Positions 26,288 through 31,779 of a DNA stretch of 31,984 nucleotides are shown piece after piece. How positions within the stretch are numbered: position 1 is the stretch's first letter; every line of letters begins with the position of its first letter. The notes below the pieces were generated by a model that had not been told where the DNA came from, searched no databases, and saw only the letters and a program-made list of their open reading frames with translations. The translations under genes and the position numbers were made by a program. The stretch is from Proteobacteria bacterium UBA2383 (GTDB lineage Bacteria > Pseudomonadota > Gammaproteobacteria > Competibacterales > Competibacteraceae), in NCBI GenBank assembly GCA_002343485.1, contig DDST01000106.1, positions 16,768 through 48,751 of the forward strand. Reading direction: 5' to 3'.

Positions 26288-26458
26288 TTATGTTTTGCAA
26301 ATCGAGACGCCACCATCGGCCAATAATGCCATTCCCGTTGTAAACCGGGATGCATCAAAGGCCGGATAACGAGCCGGTTTGGCAATTCCCTCTGAATCAG
26401 CCAATCGCTTGAACGTATGAATATCTTTTGCAAACTCAATAGTTATCAATGCCGTCAT
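26288..26458 (-). pseudogene. Chimeric remnant ending in a short-chain dehydrogenase C-terminus
   Basis: A 56-codon frame with a good AGGA nine bases before its ATG. Its last ~33 residues (from GIAKPARYPAFDASRFTTG through LADGGVSICKT) match the C-terminal end of short-chain dehydrogenases, where an xxTG-x5-DGG motif is standard. The first ~22 residues do not belong to an SDR, and no Rossmann motif or YxxxK is present. This looks like a deletion junction between two genes. The frame may still be translated, because the AraC-Ogt gene begins just after its stop. Confidence 0.5.
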
Positions 26459-26593
26459 GCAGAATATCCTCGCATAATTTCCACGGCAACCTTTCGCCGT
26501 GATTCCGCAGGTATTCTGAAATTTAAAATCGATTTCTGCGAACCGGATCTTGCTGTCATTTGATGCCATAACGTGGAGTTAGCGTGCAGCGCC

Positions 26594-27017
26594 TTATGAG
26601 CCATTTACTGCGCCGCTGGCAACCTCATTTGCCAGCATCTCCGCTTGCTTAAGCACCGTCTCGACCGCCAGCTTTTGCATATCCGGCAGATAGCTATATT
26701 GCCGCAACGTTCGCTTCACGATGACTTTGAGTTTGGCCTTTACGCTTTCTTTGATTGTCCAATCGATAGAAGCATTGGCCTTCACTCTTTCGAACAACAC
26801 GACCGCCAGCTCGCGCAGCGTGTCCTGTTGCATAAACTCTCTGGCGCTCTCGTTGTCAGCGACAGCGGTATAGAAGGCGTACTCATTCGCTCATACCCAG
26901 CGCTTCGGCCTGTTTGTCCGGCTTGACGATTTCCTTGCTGATATTGATCAACTCGTCCATCATCTCAGCCGCTGTGAGCACTTTGGCGTGATAGCGCTTT
27001 CTTGTTAGAACAGGCTC
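26594..27017 (-). pseudogene. hsdR: Truncated, frameshifted type I restriction subunit HsdR C-terminus
   Basis: The distal 79 codons (26594-26833, TLRELAVVLFERVKANASIDW onward) match the C-terminal domain of type I restriction endonuclease subunit R. Upstream, another frame continues the homology (KRYHAKVLTAAEMMDELINI, then SKEIVKPDKQAEALGMSE), running into a TGA at 26885-26883. The expected EYAFYTAVADNESAREFMQ follows in a shifted frame, so there is one frameshift near 26885. An in-frame stop near 27020 closes the 5' side. The helicase and nuclease domains and hsdM/hsdS are absent. It is a dead relic of a lost restriction system. Confidence 0.8.
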
Positions 27018-27078
27018 TCACAATGAACCGGTTCCGGCAGGAACCAACTGAAGTAATGCAATCAGAGGAAAACGTTTT

Positions 27079-27510
27079 ATGTCACACATCAAAACATCCA
27101 TCGCCGCCGCGTCGGCTGTTCTTATCGCGCTGTCCGCGGGTTCGGCGTTTGCGCAAAGCGCACAGTCCGGAACCTGCCAGATCTACCAGGACTATGACTA
27201 CGGTGGGAAATCCGGAACGGTTGTCGGCACGGCGCAGTCCGGAGATGCCGTCCTGTTCGTGAACGAGGGCGACGCACCCCAGAATCTGAAGGAATTTCTT
27301 GGCGGCCGCGTCGGCTACCGGCTGTTCTATGATCCGTCGTGGAACAACATGCTCTCCTCGGTGAAGGTCGCCTCCGGCTGCACTGCCGAGTTCCATAACA
27401 GCCTGCAGATGCAGCAGGGTTCGACGATGCCGTTCGATTCCTACACGAGCGACACACCTAGGGTGAAAAACAACGACTCGGCAAAAATGGTGATTTGCCG
27501 CTGTAATTGA
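27079..27510 (+). CDS. Secreted beta/gamma-crystallin-like protein
   Basis: A 143-residue protein with a Sec signal peptide (cleavage likely after AFA, residue 25). The mature part carries a Greek-key signature: Y36-x6-G43-x-S45 (YQDYDYGGKS) and the Ca-binding consensus NNxxSS at 89-94 (NNMLSS). A second, weaker repeat follows (FHNSLQMQQGST, then NNDSAKM). Cys residues at 33, 101, 140 and 142 could form disulfides outside the cytoplasm. Microbial beta/gamma-crystallins bind calcium; the biological role here is unknown. AGAGGAAA precedes the ATG. It has its own promoter region, between the hsdR relic and the cassette array. Confidence 0.72.
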   Translation: MSHIKTSIAAASAVLIALSAGSAFAQSAQSGTCQIYQDYDYGGKSGTVVGTAQSGDAVLFVNEGDAPQNLKEFLGGRVGYRLFYDPSWNNMLSSVKVASGCTAEFHNSLQMQQGSTMPFDSYTSDTPRVKNNDSAKMVICRCN

Positions 27511-27841
27511 TCGACAGCCGACGAACCGGCACGGAAAGAGCCTCTTAGATTTGCTCCGTGCCGGCCACACTGAAAATTCCACCTTGATAGTTCCGCAAAG
27601 TGGCAACTGGCAGCAATTGCAGTCCTCTTGTCGCGCTTGATACGAACCTTATCGCAGCTCCCATTCCAAGCTTTGGTTTGGCACTGAGTTCCCCCGCTTC
27701 AGCGCGGTTTGAGCGTTGCATTGCTCCGATCCGATGACCGCGCATTGCAAGTCCTTTGCCTGCGACAACCGGGCGGTAGATAACCGGCGAACCCGGACAA
27801 CATGTAATTTTGGGTGGGTGATGTCCGGTTGATCCGCTGGT
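27511..27841. other. Stretch without recognised gene, left flank of the cassette array
   Basis: No recognisable product was found on either strand, though a 106-codon minus-strand frame (27545-27865) runs from the degenerate first attC toward the crystallin gene. It has no Shine-Dalgarno and no identifiable motif. A CCGGACA/TGTCCGG pair (27793-27799, 27822-27828) and the stem-loop at 27526-27564 are the only visible structures. Confidence 0.4.
27526..27564 (+). terminator. Stem-loop after the crystallin-like gene
   Basis: CCGGCACGGA (27526-27535) pairs exactly with TCCGTGCCGG (27555-27564), 15 bases after the stop codon. The 19-base loop can pair further within itself (AAGAG/CTCTT). No T-tract follows, so it may be an RNA 3'-end stabiliser rather than a classical intrinsic terminator. 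Confidence 0.45.
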
Positions 27842-27908
27842 TGCCGGGGGCGCGACAACGCTCATCTACTGTGCGTAGCACAGTCAGGTGCAACGCCCCT
27901 AGTTAGGC
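27842..27908 (-). other. attC-like site 1 (one core box degenerate)
   Basis: Minus-strand reading begins GCCTAAC (27908-27902) and folds through CTGTGC/GCACAG (27869-27883), with an outer GGGGGCG/CGCCCC pair. An unpaired A next to the inner stem matches the extra-helical base of attC sites. The other end lacks a convincing GTTRRRY box, so the site is probably inactive or truncated and marks the left end of the array. Confidence 0.6.
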
Positions 27909-28076
27909 ATGAATCTCTACGAATTCACTATAAGAATGTGGCAGCGGGACTGGTGCCCCCTCTTCTTTAAGCCCATCAAGATGAAACTCAATAGCCTCTT
28001 GAATGAGTTGCAACACTTCTTGCTTTGTTTCTGCTGCAGCCACGCAGCCTGGAAGATCTGGAATTCCCGGGGCAGT
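27903..28076 (-). pseudogene. 5'-truncated HicB-family antitoxin in a gene cassette
   Basis: A 57-codon frame whose residues match the HicB/DUF1902-type antitoxin fold: IPDLPGCVAAAET, then VLQLIQEAIEFHLDGLKEEG, and PLPHSYSEFVEIHA. The normal first ~20 residues (initial beta strand) are missing; an in-frame TGA stands just upstream at 28079-28077 and there is no usable start codon. No hicA toxin gene is adjacent. The TAA stop lies inside the attC core GCCTAAC of site 1. It is probably a decayed antitoxin cassette. Confidence 0.65.
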
Positions 28077-28100
28077 TCATTATTACCTCATTTGTTGCGT

Positions 28101-28217
28101 GCCTAACGGGGCGGCGGGCACGAAACGTCCGCGGCAACGCACAGGTAAGCGGCGCTCAGCTCGGGGCGCTGAGCGTCCGAGTGAGTGTAAGCGAACGGCT
28201 TGAGCGCATTGTTAGGC
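28101..28217 (-). other. attC recombination site 2 (117 bp)
   Basis: On the minus strand it runs from GCCTAAC (28217-28211) to GTTAGGC (28107-28101), both perfect RYYYAAC/GTTRRRY cores. The segment TAACAATGCGCTCAAGCCG after the first core is typical of chromosomal integron attC sites. Internal stem CGCTCAGC/GCTGAGCG lies at 28153-28175. It shares long stretches with site 3. Confidence 0.85.
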
Positions 28218-29084
28218 ACCGCCGCCGCCGAGATGCTTGCCAAAAAAAGCGAGGATGCGGTGCTCATAGGCCGTTGGGGCGTAGCGATGAAAATTCTGAT
28301 GGTGAGCCCCTTCAATCAGCCACAACTCTTTCGGCTCTGAAGCCGCTCGGAATAAACCCTTCGATTCATCACTCAGCGTATGTTGATCGTTCTCCCCCGC
28401 AATGATCAGAACCGGGGATTTCAGATTGATTATTGCAGCAATGGGTGACAAAGAGTCTGGCGCAACACCCAGGCGGGGCTCAATCTGCCACTCCAGCAGA
28501 GGCGAAACGATTCGCCCGAATTCACCGAGACGGATCGCCAACCGGTTTTTTATTGCGTTCTCGATGGAACTGTAAACGGCCTCCAAAACCACCGCATCTG
28601 CATCGATGGGAGTTTCGCCTAGCAAAGCTGCGGCACCGCCCAATGACACGCCTATGACGCCAACCTTTTGGCCCGGTATGCGGCTTTTAAGATAATTCAG
28701 TGCGGTATGAGCATCAAAAGATTCCCGATAGCCGAAAGTAATGTGCTCTCCTGGTGTTTCACCATGTGCTTGCATATCAATGAGCAGCACCGAATAGCCT
28801 GCTTTGTTCAAGAATTCGGCGCGGCCGATCATTTCCAAACGATTGGATCGAACACTATGCAGAAGCAAAACACCCGGCTTGCCGTTCTGGCCCTGAATAA
28901 ACCAACCCGCAATGGAGTACCCATTTTTGGTGGGTATTTGAATCGACTCCAGCGCAAGGCCGGTAGGAGGTGCCACGATCGGACGCTGCTGGGGATTTGC
29001 CAAGGCACCGCCCAGGACAAGCACTCCAGCACAGACCAGCACTGACACAAGCAAGAATCCCGCTAGGATCCTTCGAAAAAACAT
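28212..29084 (-). CDS. Alpha/beta-hydrolase with N-terminal membrane anchor (cassette gene)
   Basis: A 290-residue protein with an N-terminal hydrophobic anchor or signal (5-29) and an alpha/beta-hydrolase domain: oxyanion region LLLHSVRSNR, nucleophile S147 in GVSLGG, probable acid D233 (AGENDQHTL) and His 261/262 (EGAHHQNFH). It resembles the DUF/serine aminopeptidase-like hydrolases that act outside the cytoplasm; the substrate is unknown. The start lies only 7 bases from the end of attC site 3, and no Shine-Dalgarno is visible. The TAA stop is part of the GCCTAAC core of site 2, so the gene fills its cassette exactly. Confidence 0.88.
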   Translation of the reverse strand: MFFRRILAGFLLVSVLVCAGVLVLGGALANPQQRPIVAPPTGLALESIQIPTKNGYSIAGWFIQGQNGKPGVLLLHSVRSNRLEMIGRAEFLNKAGYSVLLIDMQAHGETPGEHITFGYRESFDAHTALNYLKSRIPGQKVGVIGVSLGGAAALLGETPIDADAVVLEAVYSSIENAIKNRLAIRLGEFGRIVSPLLEWQIEPRLGVAPDSLSPIAAIINLKSPVLIIAGENDQHTLSDESKGLFRAASEPKELWLIEGAHHQNFHRYAPTAYEHRILAFFGKHLGGGGA

Positions 29085-29091
29085 TTATTGT

Positions 29092-29224
29092 GCCGAACGC
29101 CGTGGTAAGCGGCGCTCAGCTCGGAGCGATTGATCGGGCAATAATGGCGAAGCTATGCCCGAGCAAGCGCGGAGTGCTGGGCGTCCGAACGAGCATAGCG
29201 AGCGGCTTGAACGCCTTGTTAGCT
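29092..29224 (-). other. attC recombination site 3 (133 bp)
   Basis: Minus-strand reading begins AGCTAAC (29224-29218), then AAGGCGTTCAAGCCG, and ends GGCGTTCGGC (core 29098-29092). The middle is strongly similar to site 2 (GAGCTGAGCGCCGCTTAC shared). The cores deviate at one or two positions from the RYYYAAC/GTTRRRY consensus. It separates the VapBC cassette from the hydrolase cassette. Confidence 0.8.
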
Positions 29225-29269
29225 TGTGTGCTACTATGTGTGTATTCTTGTGTAATCCGGAGTGGCACA

Positions 29270-29464
29270 ATGGCAACGAACCTCTCAATTGATCCCGATT
29301 TGCTCGATGAAGCATTGCATATCAGTGGCTTAAAAACAAAAAAAGAAACAGTTAATCAAGCGCTTAAGGAGTTTGTGCGGCGGCGAAAACAGCGCGAAAT
29401 CGCCACCCTTTTCGGCAAATTACCCCATGACTCGGATTACGACTACAAACAAGGGCGCAAATGA
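29270..29464 (+). CDS. vapB: VapB-type antitoxin
   Basis: A 64-residue type II antitoxin. The N-terminal half has a ribbon-helix-helix-like pattern typical of short VapB proteins (ATNLSIDPDLLDEALHISGL, then KTKKETVNQALKEFVRRRK); the tail (LPHDSDYDYKQGRK) would wrap the toxin. GGAG lies seven bases before the ATG. A possible sigma-70 promoter, TTGAAC (29207-29212) and TACTAT (29232-29237) with 19-base spacing, lies partly within attC site 3. The toxin gene overlaps the stop by four bases. The pair is on the opposite strand to all other cassette genes, consistent with self-driven expression. Confidence 0.88.
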   Translation: MATNLSIDPDLLDEALHISGLKTKKETVNQALKEFVRRRKQREIATLFGKLPHDSDYDYKQGRK

Positions 29465-29859
29465 GTGGCGTACTCGTAGACACGTGCGTTTGGTCTTTGG
29501 CCCTACGAGGCAACGCTCCTAAAGAAGTTGCCGTTGCCGAACAACTCTCTCAGCTCATTGACGAAAACCAAGTACGAATTATCGGCCCGATTCGGCAAGA
29601 GCTACTTTCTGGCTATACCGACAAAAACAGCTTCGAACGGCTTCGCCAAAAGATCCAATATTTCCCTAACGAAGCGATAACTGATGGTGACTACGAATCG
29701 GCTGCCGAGTATTCGAACTTTTGCCGCTCGAAAGGCGTTCAAGGATCGCACACCGATTTCTTAATATGCGCTGTATCCATTCGGGCAAACTTTCGCATTT
29801 ACACAACCGACAAAGATTTTCAGCACTATTCGAAACACCTCCCGATCTCGCTCTTGTAG
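29461..29859 (+). CDS. vapC: VapC-type PIN-domain toxin
   Basis: A 132-residue PIN-domain ribonuclease toxin. Acidic active-site residues are D7 (LVDTCVW), E47 (GPIRQELLSG), D99 (GSHTDFLIC) and D117 (YTTDKDF), the usual VapC set. The length is normal. The ATG overlaps the vapB stop (ATGA), giving tight coupling that keeps the antitoxin in excess. It ends 2 bases before attC site 4. VapC toxins cleave tRNA or rRNA; the target here cannot be read. Toxin-antitoxin cassettes are thought to stabilise integron arrays. Confidence 0.9.
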   Translation: MSGVLVDTCVWSLALRGNAPKEVAVAEQLSQLIDENQVRIIGPIRQELLSGYTDKNSFERLRQKIQYFPNEAITDGDYESAAEYSNFCRSKGVQGSHTDFLICAVSIRANFRIYTTDKDFQHYSKHLPISLL

Positions 29860-29861
29860 AA

Positions 29862-29982
29862 AGCTAACGGGGCGGGCGCGAAGCGTCCGCGACAACGCCA
29901 CGCATCACCGGCAGAAAAAAGCAGAGCGACGAGGAACGAGGAGCGTAGCTTTTTTCTGCCCGCGTGAATGCGATTGTTGGGC
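29862..29982 (-). other. attC recombination site 4 (121 bp)
   Basis: On the minus strand it runs from GCCCAAC (29982-29976) to GTTAGCT (29868-29862). GCAGAAAAAAGC (29911-29922) pairs with GCTTTTTTCTGC (29948-29959) in the central stem. Beyond it, CGCATTCAC... pairs with ...GTGATGCG, with extra bases on the 5' arm of the minus strand. Confidence 0.82.
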
Positions 29983-29987
29983 CATAT

Positions 29988-30848
29988 TTACTTGAAAGCC
30001 TCAAAAAACTTTTCATCAACATCGAAAGTAAGCCGTTCTTTAAGGCCCAAGCGGAGATGCTCAAACATTTCTACGAGCTTATTTCCATCAACCAACTCTA
30101 ATGGTGGCACACCATCTCTTCTGGCTTCTTTTTTTGCCTCGGCAGTGAACAAACCAGTAGTAATAATAATGCCCTTATCGGCTCTCCCCATCATTGCTCC
30201 ACGAAAATCACGAACATGCCCAGAGGACACAGGACCTTTAGTATACCTTTTGCACTGAAAAAGAACTTTAAATGAAACGAATGGATTTATTTCTAAAAGA
30301 CCGTGACCATCAATCCCTCCGTCACCGGACTTACCAGTAACAACAACCTGTTGAAACCCGGATTCCCGCAATAGGCGCTGACAGATTTTTTCAAAACCGT
30401 CAGCAGAAAGGTTTTTTATAATTTCGAGTAATACCGCCCTATGATCTATTTGTTCCTGTACCTCTTCAGGCGCCAAATCTTCTTCCTTGGATTTTTCTTT
30501 TTCTTCACTTTTGGATGGGAAATCTTGATGTATTCTCTTGAATAACTCTACGGCTTGCTCATGTGTTAAAGAGGTATTTTCTCCTTCTGGTGTTAACGCC
30601 CAAACCCCTCTTTTTGATGAATCTATTAACCCAGCTTTGACCAAGTAAAATCTAGCCCATGCTACTCTATTCTTGAATCTTGATTCTCCCGATGGGAGGG
30701 TCTCTTCTTGCATTGATTCGGGAACATTCAAAAGTTCAGCAATACTATCAGTGACTTCGCCTGGCGTTCCTGAGCCTCCAAGACTTTTCAGTACTTGCAG
30801 GACGCCATCGAAGTATTGAACGAACTGCGGGCCCTTCAGTTTAGGCAT
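29988..30848 (-). CDS. Mrr-like restriction endonuclease (cassette gene)
   Basis: A 286-residue protein with the two-domain build of Mrr. The N-terminal winged-helix domain (1-90) includes FKNRVAWARFYLVKAGLID and GVWALTPEG. A charged Lys/Glu linker (110-135) follows. The C-terminal PD-(D/E)xK nuclease domain shows D180 (SGDGGIDG) and Q198-x-K200 (LFQCKRY) as catalytic residues, with E153 nearby. Mrr enzymes cut methylated DNA and act in phage or plasmid defence. A good AAGGAG precedes the ATG. The gene sits between attC sites 5 and 4 and ends 5 bases before site 4. AT content is higher than in the left part of the window, in line with recent acquisition. Confidence 0.92.
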   Translation of the reverse strand: MPKLKGPQFVQYFDGVLQVLKSLGGSGTPGEVTDSIAELLNVPESMQEETLPSGESRFKNRVAWARFYLVKAGLIDSSKRGVWALTPEGENTSLTHEQAVELFKRIHQDFPSKSEEKEKSKEEDLAPEEVQEQIDHRAVLLEIIKNLSADGFEKICQRLLRESGFQQVVVTGKSGDGGIDGHGLLEINPFVSFKVLFQCKRYTKGPVSSGHVRDFRGAMMGRADKGIIITTGLFTAEAKKEARRDGVPPLELVDGNKLVEMFEHLRLGLKERLTFDVDEKFFEAFK

Positions 30849-30869
30849 GTAGTTTCATTCTCCTTATTA

Positions 30870-30929
30870 GCCCAACGACCCGCTTCACCTGCCCCGCGTA
30901 GCGGGGTCAGGTGCAAGCCCCAGTTAGGC
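30870..30929 (-). other. attC recombination site 5 (60 bp, canonical)
   Basis: A classic 60-bp attC site. On the minus strand GCCTAAC (30929-30923) and GTTGGGC (30876-30870) are the outer cores; CACCTG-A-CCCCGC pairs with GCGGGG-CAGGTG in the inner stem, leaving one unpaired A. The side of this extra base gives the orientation: cassettes read on the minus strand. Confidence 0.92.
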
Positions 30930-30944
30930 CAGTTGATTAAGTAG

Positions 30945-30976
30945 TTAGGTTGCCGAAAAATGGCAATCCAACCTAC
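30945..30976. repeat. REP-like palindrome copy A, next to attC site 5
   Basis: GGTTGCC (30948-30954) pairs with GGCAATCC (30962-30969, one mismatch) and CCTAC follows. Copy B at 31565-31598 has the same layout with a perfect stem. The similarity continues across the following bases into the attC core, so both copies belong to a shared cassette tail. Confidence 0.7.
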
Positions 30977-30980
30977 GCAA

Positions 30981-31226
30981 CTAGGCAGCCTTTTTCTGGA
31001 TTTGTGAAAGCAGCATACTTTCAATACTTAAGTGATAATCAAGAGCAGGCCATTCAATACCTGTACCTTGGCAAATAAATTCGTAATTTGCCAGTTGGCG
31101 CAGTGAGGCATCTTGTAATTCTTTATACCAAGATATAGGAGTTGAAATAATTCGTTCATCTTCAAGTTCCACATGAAGATAACGGTCATCAAAGTGAACA
31201 ATTTTACCTCTGACTAAAGTATTCAT
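30981..31226 (-). CDS. DUF2442-family protein (cassette gene)
   Basis: An 81-residue protein of the DUF2442 type (MNTLVRGKIVHFDDRYLHVE, then ERIISTPISWYKEL, and later IEWPALDYHLSIESML). The ATG at 31226 has AAAGGA eight bases upstream; a TTG five codons earlier is in frame but unlikely. It overlaps the DUF4160 gene by 23 bases. DUF2442 and DUF4160 genes are frequently paired and suspected to be toxin-antitoxin-like, but the mechanism is not proven. It ends in front of the palindrome and attC site 5. Confidence 0.87.
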   Translation of the reverse strand: MNTLVRGKIVHFDDRYLHVELEDERIISTPISWYKELQDASLRQLANYEFICQGTGIEWPALDYHLSIESMLLSQIQKKAA

Positions 31227-31437
31227 CCCATTTCCTTTCAAAATTACCTTTGTTTGCTTCGACTATGGATAACGCTTTTTTTAAGTCTTTAGATCTCATA
31301 TGATTGTTAGTAACACGCAGTGTTGCCAATTCAATTTTGGCAAATCCATTCGCATTTTCAACATGAATGTGTTTAGGTTCATGCTCATTAGCATAGAAGA
31401 AAAACTTGAACCCTTCTTGAATTAACAATGTTGGCAT
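31204..31437 (-). CDS. DUF4160-family protein (cassette gene)
   Basis: A 77-residue DUF4160 protein: MPTLLIQEGFKFFFYANEHE is followed by PKHIHVENANGFAKIEL, where the EHEPKHIHV motif is diagnostic and may bind metal or nucleic acid. The C-terminal helix has LKKALSIVEANKGNFERKW. The length is normal. It is the first gene of a two-gene cassette with DUF2442 (overlapping frames) between attC-like sites 6 and 5. The usual pairing suggests a regulatory or toxin-antitoxin-like module; activity is unknown. Confidence 0.88.
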   Translation of the reverse strand: MPTLLIQEGFKFFFYANEHEPKHIHVENANGFAKIELATLRVTNNHMRSKDLKKALSIVEANKGNFERKWDEYFSQR

Positions 31438-31460
31438 ATTAAATCCAGACTTATCTTTAC

Positions 31461-31551
31461 TCCGGCGTCCTTACTAGGGCCGCGCCTTGCTGTCCTTCAA
31501 ATCACCCACAACAGTCAATGGCGCGGTCTCCGGTGCAGCAGCCAGTTAGGC
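31461..31551 (-). other. attC-like site 6 (one core degenerate)
   Basis: The minus strand starts GCCTAAC (31551-31545). CCGCGCC and GGCGCGG arms plus CTGT/ACAG form the central stem. The distal core near CCGGAGTAAAG does not match GTTRRRY, so recombination at this end is doubtful. The site still marks the boundary between the DUF4160/DUF2442 cassette and the next one. Confidence 0.6.
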
Positions 31552-31564
31552 TGGTTAATTGAAT

Positions 31565-31598
31565 GTTGGGTTGCCAAAAAAACGGCAACCCAACCTAC
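31565..31598. repeat. REP-like palindrome copy B, next to attC-like site 6
   Basis: GTTGGGTTGCC (31565-31575) pairs perfectly with GGCAACCCAAC (31584-31594) around an A-rich loop, and CTAC follows. It is the counterpart of copy A and lies the same short distance (13-15 bases) from a GTTAGGC attC core. Confidence 0.8.
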
Positions 31599-31627
31599 GA
31601 AGCTATGCAGTTTTTCAAATTAAAAAA

Positions 31628-31769
31628 GGTTCTTCGAGAGTTTCTGTGGAATGTGGGGTTCTGGGCCAAGATCAGCACGCCAGGCCGACGTTGCATCTTT
31701 TAAAATCAACGAGTTGGAGCCACGAGCCACCCCTGAATCGGCTGGCTCCACAAGAACCCTCGAAGAGCC
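31628..31769. mobile_element. 142-bp MITE-like element with ISL3-like ends and 8-bp target duplication
   Basis: The ends are imperfect inverted repeats matching at 19 of 23 positions. The left end begins GGTTCTTCGAGAGTTTCTG; the right end, read inward on the minus strand, begins GGCTCTTCGAGGGTTCTTG. Both ends fit the GGnTCTTC terminus of the ISL3 family. The element is flanked by perfect 8-bp direct repeats TTAAAAAA (31620-31627 and 31770-31777), the target-site size of that family. No transposase frame is present, so movement would need a full-length relative elsewhere. Confidence 0.75.
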
Positions 31770-31779
31770 TTAAAAAACA

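Noticed and set aside
27082..27606. Minus-strand 174-codon frame opposite the crystallin-like gene
   Set aside because: The plus-strand gene has a signal peptide, conserved Greek-key residues and a ribosome site; the antisense frame is rich in Arg, Ser and Gly without any domain.
29862..29982. Intrinsic terminator for vapC (GCAGAAAAAAGC / GCTTTTTTCTGC)
   Set aside because: The stem is the core of attC site 4, with cores on both sides; the T-run is inside the stem, not after it.
27842..31551. CRISPR array
   Set aside because: The repeats differ in length (60-133 bp), surround genes, and have recombination-type cores; there are no short regular repeats and spacers.
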